This document shows, in pieces, positions 43,845 through 60,975 of a stretch of DNA of 63,340 bases. The stretch lies in contig JAAAUF010000117.1 of NCBI GenBank assembly GCA_015499985.1, positions 315-63,654 on the forward strand, given 5' to 3'. A program made the translations under genes and the position numbers. Every line of letters begins with the position of its first letter. The first letter of the stretch is position 1. A model generated the notes under the pieces. The model was not told the origin of the DNA. It was given only the letters and a program-made list of their open reading frames with translations, and did not search any database. Origin of the DNA: Haplosporangium gracile. Its lineage: Eukaryota > Mortierellomycota > Mortierellomycetes > Mortierellales > Mortierellaceae.

Positions 43845-46825
43845 ATGAGACTTCGCATCAGACATAAGGAAGGAATCGCAACCCTCACCACCCTCACCGG
43901 CCAGTCGACACTTTTGGACCTTCACGTAAGCTTTACTTTCTGTTCTCACCCAACCTGGTTACCCTCTTGACGTCATGGAACCATCTAAACTGTTTACTCA
44001 TTATCGCTGCACCCGCTCTTTCATGTCTGTTTTCTATTAATGACTGCAGAATGCCATTGCCAAAGAGATCAAGGCCTCCGTCGCAAGACTAGAGTGTAAG
44101 ACGACCCACCCTCTCCGATTTAAGGACGAGCGGCGCTTTTTTTTCTTTGATCACCGATTTTGGGCGCAATGCCGCATGACAATTTGGGGCTGTGCTTCGC
44201 TCGTCCTACCCCATCCGCCGACTCGTAAATAATTAAAACCACATTCCTGTCTTGAATGAATGCCTCATAGTGAAGTTTGGATACCCTCCAAAGCTGCTCG
44301 CCATCGACAACTCTACAGCTGGAGCAACACTCACAAGTCTAGGTGTCAAGGACGGCGAGCAGATCTTGACCTCTGAGAAGCCCGAGGGATCGCCTGCAAC
44401 TTACGCGTTTACCTCGACTGGCGGTAATTTAACTCCTACTCCTACTACAGCAACAGCGACCCTTGTTCCTGCACATTCTGCAACCACAACTACCGCGGCG
44501 GCAACTCCAGCTACATCTGAGTTTGGCGCCAACAGTAGTGGCAATAGTTTTGGAGCATTCGGCTCGCGTTCTATACTGCATGCCTCGCAACCTCAACAGA
44601 CTACCGCATCAGGTTCTAACCCCTCGGCGTTCCAGGCGGCAGCAGCTCGGCCTACGACGAACGCGTTTGGTGGCCTTTCGACCGTCGATACATCCTACAC
44701 ACCCAAGGCAGTAGCTGCGCCAATTCCTGCATCTACTGCACCTGCTGCTACTGCTGCTCCCAAGGATGGTATTGAGAGCGTTCGGATCCGCGATCAAGGC
44801 CTGCTCGTTCTCAGAGTAAGCACTTTATTACCTCGTTATTTTGCCAGGTTGCATATGAATCTCTTGGACTTACGATGTTATTTCATATGCGGGCCATGCT
44901 GACATTCTTTCCCTTTCCTCCTTTTTTTTTGCGTGTATTGACTTGCAGGAGGTAGAGGATGACAACAGTTGTCTGTTCAATGCGATTGCATACACGTTAG
45001 ACCCATCGATGAAGAGTAACGTTCAGGGACTCCGCCAGATCGTGGCGAAGGCCATCGACGCCAACCCTGATGCATACCCCGATGTCGTCCTTGGGTACGT
45101 ACCCTTTCTTTATGTGTGCATAATACTGCGAGCGACGACGTGTCTGGGCGGCATTGTGATTGAGAACAGCCTAGAACGTTTGACTGACTTGTGCTATCAT
45201 GCTTCATTTTCTTCCATTTTTGTGCTCTTGGGGGAGGGTAGACGTCCTAGAGAGGAGTACCGCGACTGGATCAAGAAAGAGAACAGCTGGGGTGGGGCGA
45301 TTGGTAAGTTAAACAGATAACAAAAGAAAAAGGACATTTTTTTTTCATGCGAAAAGAGCCGCAGTACACTTTGGAAACCTTAGAACGAAAAAATGAAGAA
45401 AGAGAAAAAAAATTGTATTGTAGAGCACCGACTGATCACGATTGAGGACTTTCTCGCTTACTAACATTTGATCCCCTCCGACTACTGATCGGGCCTCGTC
45501 TTTATTACTTCTTCTGGGATCCTCTAGAACTGGCGATTTTTTCGGATTACTACAAGATTGGTAGGATAAACCTGTGGAAAAGAGGGGGATGCTGTATGGG
45601 GATATGTTTGACAAGAGAATTGAATTGGCTGACCAATGGTCTATCGTCGGTTTCTTTTACATGAAAAATTTTCGATGAAGGGAGAGTGAGAATTTACACA
45701 TACGATATCTGTCCTCTTTTCGACAATAGAAATCGACAGTATCGATGTCTCCACAAACAGAGTTGATCGCTTCGGTAAGCGGACACTATCTTTATCCCTA
45801 CTGACAAACAAAAAAGGCGAACAAATGAGGAAGCCAAAGCGACTTTGACAACTCTAACATCCCCTCATGAATGCCAATTGTTATCGACCATAGGGGAGGG
45901 TCAATATGACCAGCGTGCTCTGGTGATGTACAGGTAAAATCGCATGCGTGATTGGCCCAGATTTAAAACTTCCTTCGATTCAGAACGGCGAGCAAAGTGA
46001 ATAAATACTGACCATCCCTTTCACTATTTTGTTGATCTGCGTCTTACTCCTTCCTTCTACTAGTGGTATCCGTAAGTATCAACAAGATGATGCCCTCTCC
46101 CTCTTTTTCGTCGCAATTGTTGGTTGACGCCGCCCCAATGAAAAGGCACAAGTATACTTACACATATTCTTCATTCCTCTTTCGACTACTGTAATCAGAT
46201 TACGATGCTGTAGCATTGACGCCTAGCCTTGACATTCCCGCAGAGTGTGACCAGACCCAATTCGAGACCACCTCTGAGGACATCCTCACCGCCGGGATCC
46301 AGCTTGCCGCTAAACTGAAACAGGTATAATACACTCCTAAAGAAAGAGGGGAAAAAAAGAAGTTGCGTTCACGAGAAGGTGTGATAGATATTTGGAGGAC
46401 TGAGGCCTTGGGATAGCCGGGGTGCCTTTTCAGCGCTGGACCGTGGGAGTTTCTCTAAACATCTCACAGCCAAGCTCGAACGCTTCCATCATCATTTTTG
46501 TATCTGTTTTCTGACCGTCCTTGTTGTTTTTCTGTTCCTTCCCTTCTTTGTTTGTATGTGTATGTATATGCATAGGCGCACAAGTATACGGATCTGGCAA
46601 CTTTCACGCTGCGCTGTTCGATCTGTCAGATCGGACTCAAAGGCGAGAAGGATGCTCAGCAGCATGCCCAGTCTACCATGCATACCTCCTTGTAAGTCCC
46701 TCTTCTATTTCTCTCCTTCGTTCTCGCCTTTTTGGGATTAAGGTTGGTGAGAACGTACGCCACTAATTTTTTTGTTCATCGTTTTTGCTATTTTTTCCTT
46801 CTCTCAAAGTGAGGAGTATTTGTAG
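43845..46825 (+). CDS. OTU1: Ubiquitin thioesterase OTU1 (YOD1 homologue)
   Basis: OTU1 is a cysteine deubiquitinase that works with the Cdc48/p97 ATPase in ER-associated degradation. Twelve exons join in frame: 43845-43925, 44050-44095, 44271-44815, 44949-45094, 45242-45303, 45528-45560, 45730-45774, 45894-45933, 46064-46071, 46199-46323, 46576-46691 and 46810-46825, giving 420 residues. An N-terminal UBX-like domain (MRLRIRHKEG, FGYPPKLLAID) binds Cdc48. A Ser/Thr/Ala-rich linker leads to the OTU domain with catalytic Cys in EDDNSCLFNAIAY and catalytic His in YSGIHYDAVA. A C-terminal C2H2 zinc finger (CSICQIGLKG...HAQSTMH) completes the typical layout. Exons 6-9 are very short (33, 45, 40 and 8 nt), and the His codon is split after the 8-nt exon. 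Confidence 0.92.
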
Positions 46826-47011
46826 ATCCAAGGTAGATAGAAGACGAGTAAAAGTAATAGACGCCTCTCTCTTATCCATTTTAATATCTGAATACAACAC
46901 TTTGTTATTTTTATTTTATTTTATTGAAAGGTGAGCCGGAGCCGTAGCATCTCCAGCCACGTTCCCTTCTTCCGCATACTCTCAACGGTCCATTCACTTC
47001 TGTCAAAGTAT

Positions 47012-50000
47012 CTATGGAAACTGATTAAACTCGCCTTGCTCCTCTATCGTCTTTCCCGAAAGGACATACGATACATGGTACCTCATCTTCACCACCGCCA
47101 CCTCAGCAGGCACACGAATAGTCATCGCTTGTGTGACGGATTTCTTGCTAAACGGCTCAACAACTTGTGCAGACTGCGGGTCCAATTTCAGTTGCAGTGT
47201 CTTGGGAACGGCCACGCGGAAGGTCAGGGCGGAGAGGGCGCTGTTGAGTTGGTTTGAGAATGAGGCCGTGAGCTTGTAGACTGACGTGTTATCGGATTCT
47301 TGGGATTTCTCGATCTTTAAGTCGATCTGAAACCCATTCTTGTTCAAAAGTGTAACTATTTCCACGAAACAAAACATTTAAGCGTTAATTAGAGGATGAA
47401 AATTCGACAGATAGCATGTTTGGAATATGTGCGCTGCCAACAGTGGATGGATAATTGCCTTGGGTGGGTCCAGAAGGTACTGGGGCTCCGGTGTTAGAAA
47501 CGAAATCGAAGTCATCGACCAAAGGTACAGCCGGTGCCGTAGGTTTAGATGCCGACTTCTGAGGTGTCGAGAAAGATGTTGCTGTACTCGAAGTCGAACC
47601 AACAGAAAGGGGATTGACACCAGTCACCGGTGCTGAAAAGACATTGTAGCTCAAACCGCCAGCTAATAAATGCGAGGAACCAATCAATATATATTTAGTA
47701 CATTACTTCACGTGCATCTTTGGCTCCTCTGCAAGGCCAAGGAGCTGAGCAGCGAGATCTTACCAGCGGTAGGGGTGGTGGGCGAGGTTGCATAGGCAGA
47801 GTTGTTGTTCTGAGACTGACCAAGGTTGATGCTTCCCGATGCACCCCAGGATGGTGGCGGAGGAGTGTCGTTGAAACTGAGGTTCATCAGATCATCCATC
47901 AAATTTCCTAATTTCCAGACCAAACAAAAAATCAAACAAGTGTTGTTAGATAACAGCGATGCCTCTGTACATAATAATAATGACAATAAAGCATGAGGAT
48001 CATCTTGAAAAGTTGAAAATAAGCCAACATACCTGTAGTCTTGGGCGTAGTAGCACTGGAGGGTGATCCGTCAGAGGAATCATCAAAGTCAACAAGGTCA
48101 ATAACGGACGAGTTCTGTTTTGGCGTCGAGGGAGTCTGAAATCTGCTTTGATTGTCGTGTTGGCTGTCTCCTCCATTGCTTGGCAGTGGCATCTTGACAA
48201 GGTTCCCACTCTTGACTTCCTTGTACTGCTCAATGACGTTGTTCAATACGTCGTTCAACTCCAGCAACTTGTCTATTATGTTGATGGTCAAGCAAGGCGC
48301 ATACATGTGTTAAAAGGAGTTCACGGTTGTTCTTAATAATTTGATCCAGCAGACCCAAGGAGCTTCAATTGCGAGGTTTCTGTACCCATATTGTCAGGGT
48401 CCTCGTTTTCGCTGATAAACTTTTGCACCTTGGGCTGAGCGGCCTTACACGTCCCGTACATGTCCTAAAAGTAGAAGACGACAAAAAAATGGCATTAATG
48501 TCAGCGCCTTCATTGGTCCCCTCCTATATCATTCGTCTTGAAATATCTGTCCAGAGCCTGATGGTACCTCAAAAATGTCTCCACGTCCAATAATCTCTCC
48601 AGGCTTGACCTCGTTCAGCATTTCGATGAGCATGGTCGCCTTTGAGAGTATCTTGTCCAACTCTGCAGATGCTTGTTCCGCGTAGTCTGGTTTCTCTTCT
48701 TGTTCCTACAGGCGGGTGAAAATATGAAAGGTTAGGGTGATACTGCTCTCACACGTTATAAACATTATTGGAGGCATTGAAAACGAGTTCGGTAAGTGGT
48801 AAATCCACTTACGTATCCAGTCATCTTTTTAACGAGTTCGTTTGCTGCTCGCACGTCCTCAGGTCGTCCTCGTCGGATAAGCTCTTGCAGTTTCTACAGC
48901 AAATGCAAAGAATGTAAAAAGCGCTTTAGCCTCTGCTATCCATTTGGCCGGCCCTTTGTTATCAAGATCCATGCCATGTAAGGGTCAAGAAATACAAGAA
49001 TGCTGACATACTGCTGATTGTGCGGCCCGATCCTCTTCCTCGAGCTGTGCGGATGATTTCAAGGCCTAAAATAAGGAAAAAATTGAAAAGAACTTAGTTC
49101 CACGGAAAAAAAATGGTAGAGGGAGTGCGGACCAAATTCACATTTGGAAAAAAATGTGACATGGTCCACTCACGTCAACAGAGTTCAAAACGGCGGTGGC
49201 AGTCTTCTTCGCTGGCGGGAAGCAATATCCCTTGAAGGCCAAGAGTCGATGCATGTCTCGAATATGAATGAGGTCCTCCTTATATCGCGAGGTCCTGCAT
49301 AATGTCGTGTACCATTCCTGAATCATCTCCAAGACCCTTGTCTGTACTGGTGTTGGGACTGTCAGGGGGCGCTCTGGGAACTTGCGGACGAGGGCGTTAA
49401 GAAACTCCTTGGTTGCAATCTGCAGGTGAAAGGGGTATCCACAATTCTTGACACAGTTGTCCAGAAGCTATAGCACGTTGAACATTCGTATGTCATAGGA
49501 CTGAGGTTAGTTGAGTGCAAAGTTTGGACGACAATTGCTTTATGGTCGTGAAAGAAAAGTTCAAATAACTAGCTGTGGCAACTTACTGTCAAGGCAAGCA
49601 TACCAACGTGCATGTTTTTGTGGTTGACGAGTCTGACAATATAGATAGCTGCCTCACGAGGACTATCGCAGGTAAGTTAAAAAAAAGTCATAAGTAATTG
49701 GTGGCGCTTAAGAAAGCTATCCCCAGCGAGATTTTTTTCAAACTGTGGATTGTGCTGAGCGAGGAACGCGAAAAAAAAACTCGCTTTGTCCATTACGTGT
49801 TTTTCTGCTTTTCTTTGATGACATCGCAAATCTCTAGGTTAAGAGCGAGGTCGGGTTCGAAGCGAGAGGGGTCACAGGCACGCTCTATGGTAGATGGAAA
49901 TAAAGACGAGGGAGGGAAAGAGATGTCAGAGAAAATAGAGAGCAGTAAAAGGGGGATGCTCTTGTTCCGCGGAAAAAGAAAAGGAGAATTGGGTTGTTAC

Positions 50001-50049
50001 CGATGTAAGTTTCGAGGACGGACTTTTGTTTGTGGGTCTGACCGTACAT
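47012..50049 (-). CDS. GGA clathrin adaptor (VHS-GAT-GAE)
   Basis: GGAs sort cargo from the trans-Golgi to endosomes, binding Arf-GTP, cargo, ubiquitin and clathrin. About twelve exons give some 614 residues. Exons resolved: 50049-50001, 49884-49797, 49662-49587, 49467-49174, 49065-49012, 48893-48813, 48705-48568, 48464-48386, 48272-48033, 47907-47764 and 47662 to about 47409, then a last exon ending at 47012. The VHS domain (RACDPSRFEPDLALNLEICD, AAIYIVRLVNHKNMHVGMLA, LLDNCVKNCGYPFH) is followed by the GAT domain (ASAELDKILSKATMLIEMLN, KLLELNDVLNNVIEQYKEVK). A Ser/Thr/Pro hinge leads to the GAE ear (LLNKNGFQIDLKIEK, FRVAVPKTLQLKLDPQSAQV, MRYHVSYVLSG). I cannot join the hinge exon to the ear exon in frame with a canonical intron, so that junction is uncertain. 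Confidence 0.85.
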
Positions 50050-50733
50050 TGTGTTGTGTGTGAGAGCAAAAGATGAGAAAGGAGGAAAAGGGATGGGGAG
50101 AAGGGGTAAGGAATGAGCCCCCGTTTATTGTATTTGACTGTGGTAGCAAGCAAAAGTAGAAAAAAAAGAAGGAAAAAAAAAAGATGAATCGACTGACACA
50201 AGCCAAGAAGCGCATGCGGCCGCCGTCGTGGAAGCAGTCAACTTGAGAGAAGGGAGAAAAGGACACGTCTTAATGGTCCAAAAGGGCGCTTTCAATTTAA
50301 CTCAGCCACTTCCAACCAACTGAACTTGAGCAGTGCTCAGCCTCACTAACAACCTACTGTATGTGAGAGAGAGAGGGGAAAGGAAAGGATAGAGATTTGC
50401 ACGCAACAGATGACCTCTGAACATCACACCCAAGGCGCTGTCTGTTTGTTTATTTTCAGCGTGCACTTTTCTCACGCCCATTGGCCGCTCTTTTTTTTAT
50501 TTTGACCATGCGCTTGCTACTTTTCTGTCGACCTGTCACCCCCTCTTCTCTTGCAAACTAACCCGCACTTTCGTCCTTCCTTCTCTTTCTTTTCTCTTTG
50601 CTTCTCCCCTCCCACGTTGCTTCCCCCCACCTTCTTGCTCATTCGTTGCTCTTACCCCAGACACGCATTCACCCTTTGACCCACTGAACTCATTCCACTT
50701 CTTCTGTTTTTAAACTCCCTTCCCCACGCGTCT
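50050..50733. other. Divergent intergenic region of GGA and the 911-residue F-box gene
   Basis: About 680 bp. The right half is strongly C/T-rich, like other fungal promoter leaders. No specific site could be named. Confidence 0.45.
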
Positions 50734-53469
50734 ATGGGTCTCCTGAATCGTTTGCAACAACGAGCTGGCAATGGAAGCCAAGCCGGTCTAAGTCTCCGCC
50801 CACAGAGCCCAGGACAGTCAACCCTCCTTTGCTCACGCTCCTTCAGCCAACAGCGGTCGACTATGGACAATGCCATGTCGATCCCAGAAATCGTCGAACG
50901 AATCCTATCCTTCTTGCCCCAACAGAGTCTCCGTGACGTCGCGTCCCTGGTCTGCAAGGACTGGCTCCAACTTTGTCGACCCCTCTACGCCCTGACCTTT
51001 CAGTGGACCGACTGTCCCCAGTTCACCCTCGTTCCCGTCCCGCTCGAACCCTCTGCTCGGGGGTCTTCTCGACGATGGAGTTTGCGCAAGTCTGCCTCTG
51101 CAGAGTCAACAGCCCATACCCTCGTCAGAGTCATCCCCGAAAAGGCGTGGCTTCTGAAGAAACTGGTGGGTCTTACTGCCCTCAAATGTCGCTTGAACTA
51201 CAAGAGCCCTATCACCGCCATGACACTTGCCCCACCAGGAGACGATGGAGGACCACTGACTACTACAACGACAGCCGCATCAGCAACAACCACAATAACA
51301 ACAACGGCAACAACGGCGAGGATGGTCAGTACTCAGATTGCACACCTGCAAGACAAGGCTCGGGCTGACTTGATCGAGGGCATCAGGACGTTGACGGGAC
51401 AGGGCAAGCTGATGCTTCTACAACTCGAACTGTCAGAGCTAGACGACTTTACTGGATTCTTGCAGCCCATCCTGTCCATCGCTACCACACTGACTTGTCT
51501 TTGGCTCAAGAAGATCGGGATCCAACAACTGCCAGTCGGCCAAATCCTGACTCTGTGCCCACATATCGAGGAGCTGACGATTGGATGTGAGTTTTATTCG
51601 AGCAGAGCAAGATTGACTATGGTCTTGTTGGACGAGGTCGATACTGGGCTTGAGGAGCAAGGGACTTATTCATTGCCGAAGAATCTCCAGCTGAAACGCC
51701 TACATCTCAAAGATGTTTTGATCAAAGAATCGGCGATTATCGCTATTCTTGAGTCGGCACCAGGGCTATACGAGCTCCGAGTGCATGGACCAGTTATCCC
51801 CCCGCCAACGCCTCCAATCACCCCATCAGCAACAGCGCAACACGACTTTACTATACTGGATGTCCCTGCGACTGTGTCTGCGGGAGCCGATAATTCCTCG
51901 ACCCCTTCTACTGCTACTGCTACGACTACTGCGAGGGGTGTGGATTTGCGCGGCGAATGGCTGACGTGCGACCGGTTAGCATTCTTTGAGGACTTGGGCG
52001 TACTTTTTCCACAGCTGACCTCGCTCCATTTCACCAGGACCCACCATCGTTACACAGACACAATGATCAGAGGCATTCTTCGTGCCTTTCCGAACGCCTC
52101 ACGATGGAGTCTAGCCTGGAGAGACCTGCCAGATGGCATCTTGCGGGACTTAAATCAGTGTGTCGAGGCCAGCTCTGTCCGTCAGATTGATTCGATATCA
52201 TGGGCGCCGATCCAGGAACCCTTAAGGCTTTACGCTAACCATTTGACATCTCTGGAGATCCTGCCCATGACGGACTGGACGCCTCGCTGGGGCAACGCTC
52301 TCCACGAGTTTTTATGTGAGTCACCTTTACTGGAACACCTGCGTGCAGGATCCGTCTCGTATTATATCGAGAACTTGGACCTGAACGGGCTACTACCAGG
52401 AGCAGACTACGTCGTCTCAAATTTTGAGCAAGGTCACCACAACAACAAAAATCACAACGACGACCGCGATATAGCGTCAGTGAGCACCCGCTCAACTTTT
52501 GAACGTCGCTACTGTAACCCTCCTCCATCGTCAAAGAAAACTCTCAAGGTGTGGGCGTGCAGGAATTTGAAGACACTACACCTCGAATTTTCACGGGAGC
52601 GACCCAAAACGCAGCCAAATGGCGTTCGACCGGTCTCTTCCTACACGGCAGCAACGTCAACATCACAGCAGTCTTCCTCCACCCGCTCAGGATCTTCCTC
52701 AAGTTCGTCGGCGGTCATGGTCCCTCTATCCGACAACTCTCCAAGGCTGTCCAGGATCGTGTACGGGTACATCTCGAGGTTCTGTCCAAACCTACAGGAC
52801 CTACTGATCCGCGCCTACCGGTTGAACATGACGCTTCGGGGTGGTTTCGCGCTGTTGACGCGACTACGCAAGCTGAAGCGGATTTCCGTCTCTCAGTACG
52901 ACTGTCACTTCAATGAGCGGGACATGTTGCCCTGGATCATGAAGCAGAGACAGTCGCTCAGTGGGTTCCAGGCTCTGCAGTGGAAGGCGATTGTTGCTGG
53001 CTGGTGGAGGGTGCTGCATGCAAAGGATCTCGGACCAGCAACATCGTCATCACTGTCATCACTACCCCCAGCCGCATCAGGAAAGACTGCGACGGCGACA
53101 CCGGTCGAGGGGAAAGGGAAGCAGAAGGAGAGACATGGTTATCAGGAACGACATGACCATGCTCTCGTTGGGCCTTCTCCTCCTGGTGCAGCACCCATCG
53201 TGAAACTGGGCCATCTGTCGGATGTGGTAGATGTCTTGACAGAGATAATGACGGATCGATCTTCAGCAACGCGGGACTTGCGACAAGAAGGACTCACAGG
53301 TCTTGTGGAGGACTGTAGGGTGTCGGTGTGGCCCGAGTTGGAGTGTGTGAGGATTGTGCATGGTCAAAAGGCCAAATCTGGGATCAAGGAGGGAGCCATC
53401 CGGGCGGTCCTGAAGAAGCATCGACCGGAGGTTGAGTTCCAGTGGGTCTCGTGGATCAACCAGTTCTAA
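50734..53469 (+). CDS. Large intronless F-box protein with leucine-rich C-terminal part
   Basis: A single 911-codon frame. After about 43 residues the F-box follows (MSIPEIVERILSFLPQQSLR, DVASLVCKDWLQLCRPLYAL), the Skp1-binding element of SCF ubiquitin ligases. The remainder is a degenerate leucine-rich solenoid (LTALKCRL, LTCLWLKKIGIQQLPVGQIL, FPQLTSLHF, LRKLKRISVSQYDCH). It is interrupted by disordered insertions rich in Thr/Ala (about residues 180-200), Asn/His/Asp and Ser (around 650), and a Lys-rich stretch near 800. A later ATG at 50863, just before the F-box, could also serve as start. It is quite different in length and wording from the left F-box cluster and is undamaged. The substrate is unknown. 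Confidence 0.85.
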   Translation: MGLLNRLQQRAGNGSQAGLSLRPQSPGQSTLLCSRSFSQQRSTMDNAMSIPEIVERILSFLPQQSLRDVASLVCKDWLQLCRPLYALTFQWTDCPQFTLVPVPLEPSARGSSRRWSLRKSASAESTAHTLVRVIPEKAWLLKKLVGLTALKCRLNYKSPITAMTLAPPGDDGGPLTTTTTAASATTTITTTATTARMVSTQIAHLQDKARADLIEGIRTLTGQGKLMLLQLELSELDDFTGFLQPILSIATTLTCLWLKKIGIQQLPVGQILTLCPHIEELTIGCEFYSSRARLTMVLLDEVDTGLEEQGTYSLPKNLQLKRLHLKDVLIKESAIIAILESAPGLYELRVHGPVIPPPTPPITPSATAQHDFTILDVPATVSAGADNSSTPSTATATTTARGVDLRGEWLTCDRLAFFEDLGVLFPQLTSLHFTRTHHRYTDTMIRGILRAFPNASRWSLAWRDLPDGILRDLNQCVEASSVRQIDSISWAPIQEPLRLYANHLTSLEILPMTDWTPRWGNALHEFLCESPLLEHLRAGSVSYYIENLDLNGLLPGADYVVSNFEQGHHNNKNHNDDRDIASVSTRSTFERRYCNPPPSSKKTLKVWACRNLKTLHLEFSRERPKTQPNGVRPVSSYTAATSTSQQSSSTRSGSSSSSSAVMVPLSDNSPRLSRIVYGYISRFCPNLQDLLIRAYRLNMTLRGGFALLTRLRKLKRISVSQYDCHFNERDMLPWIMKQRQSLSGFQALQWKAIVAGWWRVLHAKDLGPATSSSLSSLPPAASGKTATATPVEGKGKQKERHGYQERHDHALVGPSPPGAAPIVKLGHLSDVVDVLTEIMTDRSSATRDLRQEGLTGLVEDCRVSVWPELECVRIVHGQKAKSGIKEGAIRAVLKKHRPEVEFQWVSWINQF

Positions 53470-54512
53470 TAGCAAACATATACCACTTTTTATGAGCATA
53501 CTTTTATTTCTTACTGGGGTGCCGCGGCGGCGTCGTGGCACCTTAAATTAATAAGGACTTATGCTTCTTTATCTGCACATATTTATAAATGCATACTCCT
53601 TGTAAGTGCATGTTTGAACTTCTATAAATGCATTCATGACCAAATATCAATTGTAAGAGAGGACTCCACAAGTTTGTTTGGAACTCTATGCACCAGGATT
53701 ATTGCATGGGAACAGGAATGTGACATTACCTTAAAGTACACTGGTCCCTGAAGTGACTAAAGCAATGGTTGCGGTTACATAACCGCCGCTGGGTTGTTTG
53801 TGTGCGGTGTCTCGCTGATGGCATATAAAGTGCGATGCCCAGACCCGTCGGTTGATCTTTGCGCAGCAGATGCACGTCTGCTAGAGTGGCTGCAAGGCGG
53901 AAACGTTCGAAATTTATGGAGGTAATAGGAGGAATTCCATTCATTCGTATTGAAACATGTCTTCCTCGACCATGTTCAGACAAGGACATTAATTATTGTG
54001 CAAACCTGGCGGTGTCATTTGGAGGATGTCGAAAATGGTATGTCGTTATACATCTTTTTTTTATACTACTTTTTACATGGTGCTTGAAGTCAAAGTATTG
54101 AAAATCCGCTTTTTTACATTTTCAGTATGGGATTGTCTGAAACTCTGCCTTTTTCACTCTCAGTACAGGAATGTACTGAAAATCTCCAAAAAACCATAAA
54201 ACAGTACACATACTGTACAAGGTGTCAATGTTTGATATAAGCAGCACAACAATAGACCTTTACTTTTTTTTCTTCTTTCATACTTTGCCTCGCTTGCCTT
54301 GATTTTAAAAATCGCGTTAATGGCGAAAACGATGCGAGGGAAAAAAAAAAAAAATTAAAAATTTATTTTTGAATGAACTTTTCGAAATGACGATGCGCTT
54401 CACCACTGACGAGTTCCAGTGCAACGCCATTGTCATCCCGGATTTGCCAGGGAATCGTCCATAGAAACTAACACTAACACTGACGCTGAACGTTTTCGTT
54501 GAATATGTTATT
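53470..54512. other. No gene recognised
   Basis: A/T-rich sequence with short frames. Around 54116-54215 several TTTTCAGTA/TACTGAAAA-like words occur in both orientations, together with CAGTACACATACTGTAC. This may be remains of a small mobile element, but I cannot define ends or target duplications. Confidence 0.4.
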
Positions 54513-54928
54513 TTATTGCCGCCATTTCCTAATATTCATCGACTGTCGATTTAACTGATATTCGACATTGAGGAATGCTACTCGCCGCTTCCGCCAGTAG
54601 TCACGCCTGTCAAAAAAATCAACCATCCCAGAGAACCCAAAATCGACATTCCAGATCCACTGCCCATTCTTGCGTAACCCTCCAGTTTCCAGGACGGATT
54701 TTTCGAAAAGACGGAACCACTTGATCCGGTAAAGTCGAACATCCACACAGGTTCATCATAAGTCCTGGCGGCATTAACAGATATGATGGTTTCCCAAAGG
54801 AAGGGTGTGAAGATGGTGTTCCACTGTTGGTTGGCAGTGACACAGTCGTCAGATCGTAATTGGTAAAGTAAGGTGCGATTGAGTTGATGATAATCTCTAA
54901 TGGATGTGTCCATATGTCTGATCGCCAT
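54513..54928 (-). pseudogene. F-box protein fragment with a frameshift
   Basis: The ATG at 54928 opens a frame with a weak F-box ending QQWNTIFTPFLWETIISVNA. Just past this, at about 54745, homologous-looking text continues in another frame (KWFRLFEKSVLETGGLRKNG, WNVDFGFSGMVDFF), which ends at 54513. Both frames are open over the overlap, so the break is a single-base indel. No leucine-rich region follows. It is a fragment of a different F-box subfamily from the left cluster. Confidence 0.5.
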
Positions 54929-55147
54929 TGTTGTTATTCTTGCGTGTCTGTGAAATGAAATGTAGTAAGAAAATAAAGCGAATTTTTCAGGAAAAACAAC
55001 GATTGCTTTTATCTATTACAACCACAGTGGCGATGCTGTCTAATACTATTTCTACAAGATGGAGCTGAACTTACATTGCGAAAATACAAATCTTTAATTG
55101 ATAAGCAAGTAGGAATAAGAAAAGGACTACGCAGAGAAGACGATTTT

Positions 55148-60258
<5,111 letters not shown>

Positions 60259-60613
60259 CTATAGCTATCACTTGTTGCTGTTAATATCGGTTATCGGCCT
60301 TGGAGGGTGAGCCGTTGTGGGAACGAACGCGTCCAGAAAAAAAGTTGAAATTGGTCGTTCTCCGAAAAGGAATAAAAGCGGAGAAGAAGGACACGGAGTA
60401 AAAGAAAAGAGTGTGAAGTGAGGGAGGGAGAAGAGGGCACGAGGATGGAAGTGTGAAGGAGAGAGAAAATGAGGAAAAAACGAGGAGGAGGGGGAGGAAT
60501 GAAAGAGGAGTGAAGGAGGGAATAAAGAAGAGATGCGAAAAAAGAACAAGAGACCCACCTTTTCTTTCTTTGTTCGTTCTTTTTCGGTCGCCTTTTTATT
60601 TATTTTTTCCCTT

Positions 60614-60620
60614 TGACTCA
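60614..60620. promoter_or_regulatory. TGACTCA (Gcn4/CPC1-type site) upstream of AROM
   Basis: The exact consensus for fungal Gcn4-type bZIP activators lies about 360 bp upstream of the AROM ATG, between AROM and the divergent carboxylesterase. Regulation of aromatic biosynthesis by general amino acid control is known in other fungi; use here is inferred. Confidence 0.4.
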
Positions 60621-60746
60621 GAAGTTTCACTGAAAGGGAAGCACAGGGACCCATATCACTCACAAAAAGGTGTCAGTCATCACTTTTGATATCTCTCGAT
60701 TGGAGATCATTACTCATGCACTCAAATCATCTTCTTATATGTCAAA

Positions 60747-60754
60747 TCACGTGA
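60747..60754. promoter_or_regulatory. TCACGTGA palindrome (E-box)
   Basis: A CACGTG E-box inside a perfect 8-bp palindrome, midway between the divergent AROM and carboxylesterase starts. Such sites bind bHLH factors of the Cbf1/Pho4 type. Confidence 0.35.
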
Positions 60755-60975
60755 CAATTTTCTCTTCGACGCAACCGACCTTGGTTCGCTGGGAACTTTC
60801 GCTCTGTGTCAGTTCATAACCAAGCAATTCCAGATTGCCTATTCTTGTCCCCACATAAAAAAACGCGATACTTTTTCCTTTCTGTACTTCCCTCCCTTCC
60901 GTCGATTTCTCTCAGCCCTCCTTTCTTCCTTCCTTGTTTAAATACACCCTTCTTCATTCAAAGCATATCACATCA

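Noticed and set aside
48273..48385. Peptide-like text LGLLDQIIKNNRELLLTH inside the GGA gene
   Set aside because: It lies in an intron; splicing it out joins DPDNM to DKLLELNDV in frame, matching the GAT domain, whereas the peptide frame cannot be joined on either side.
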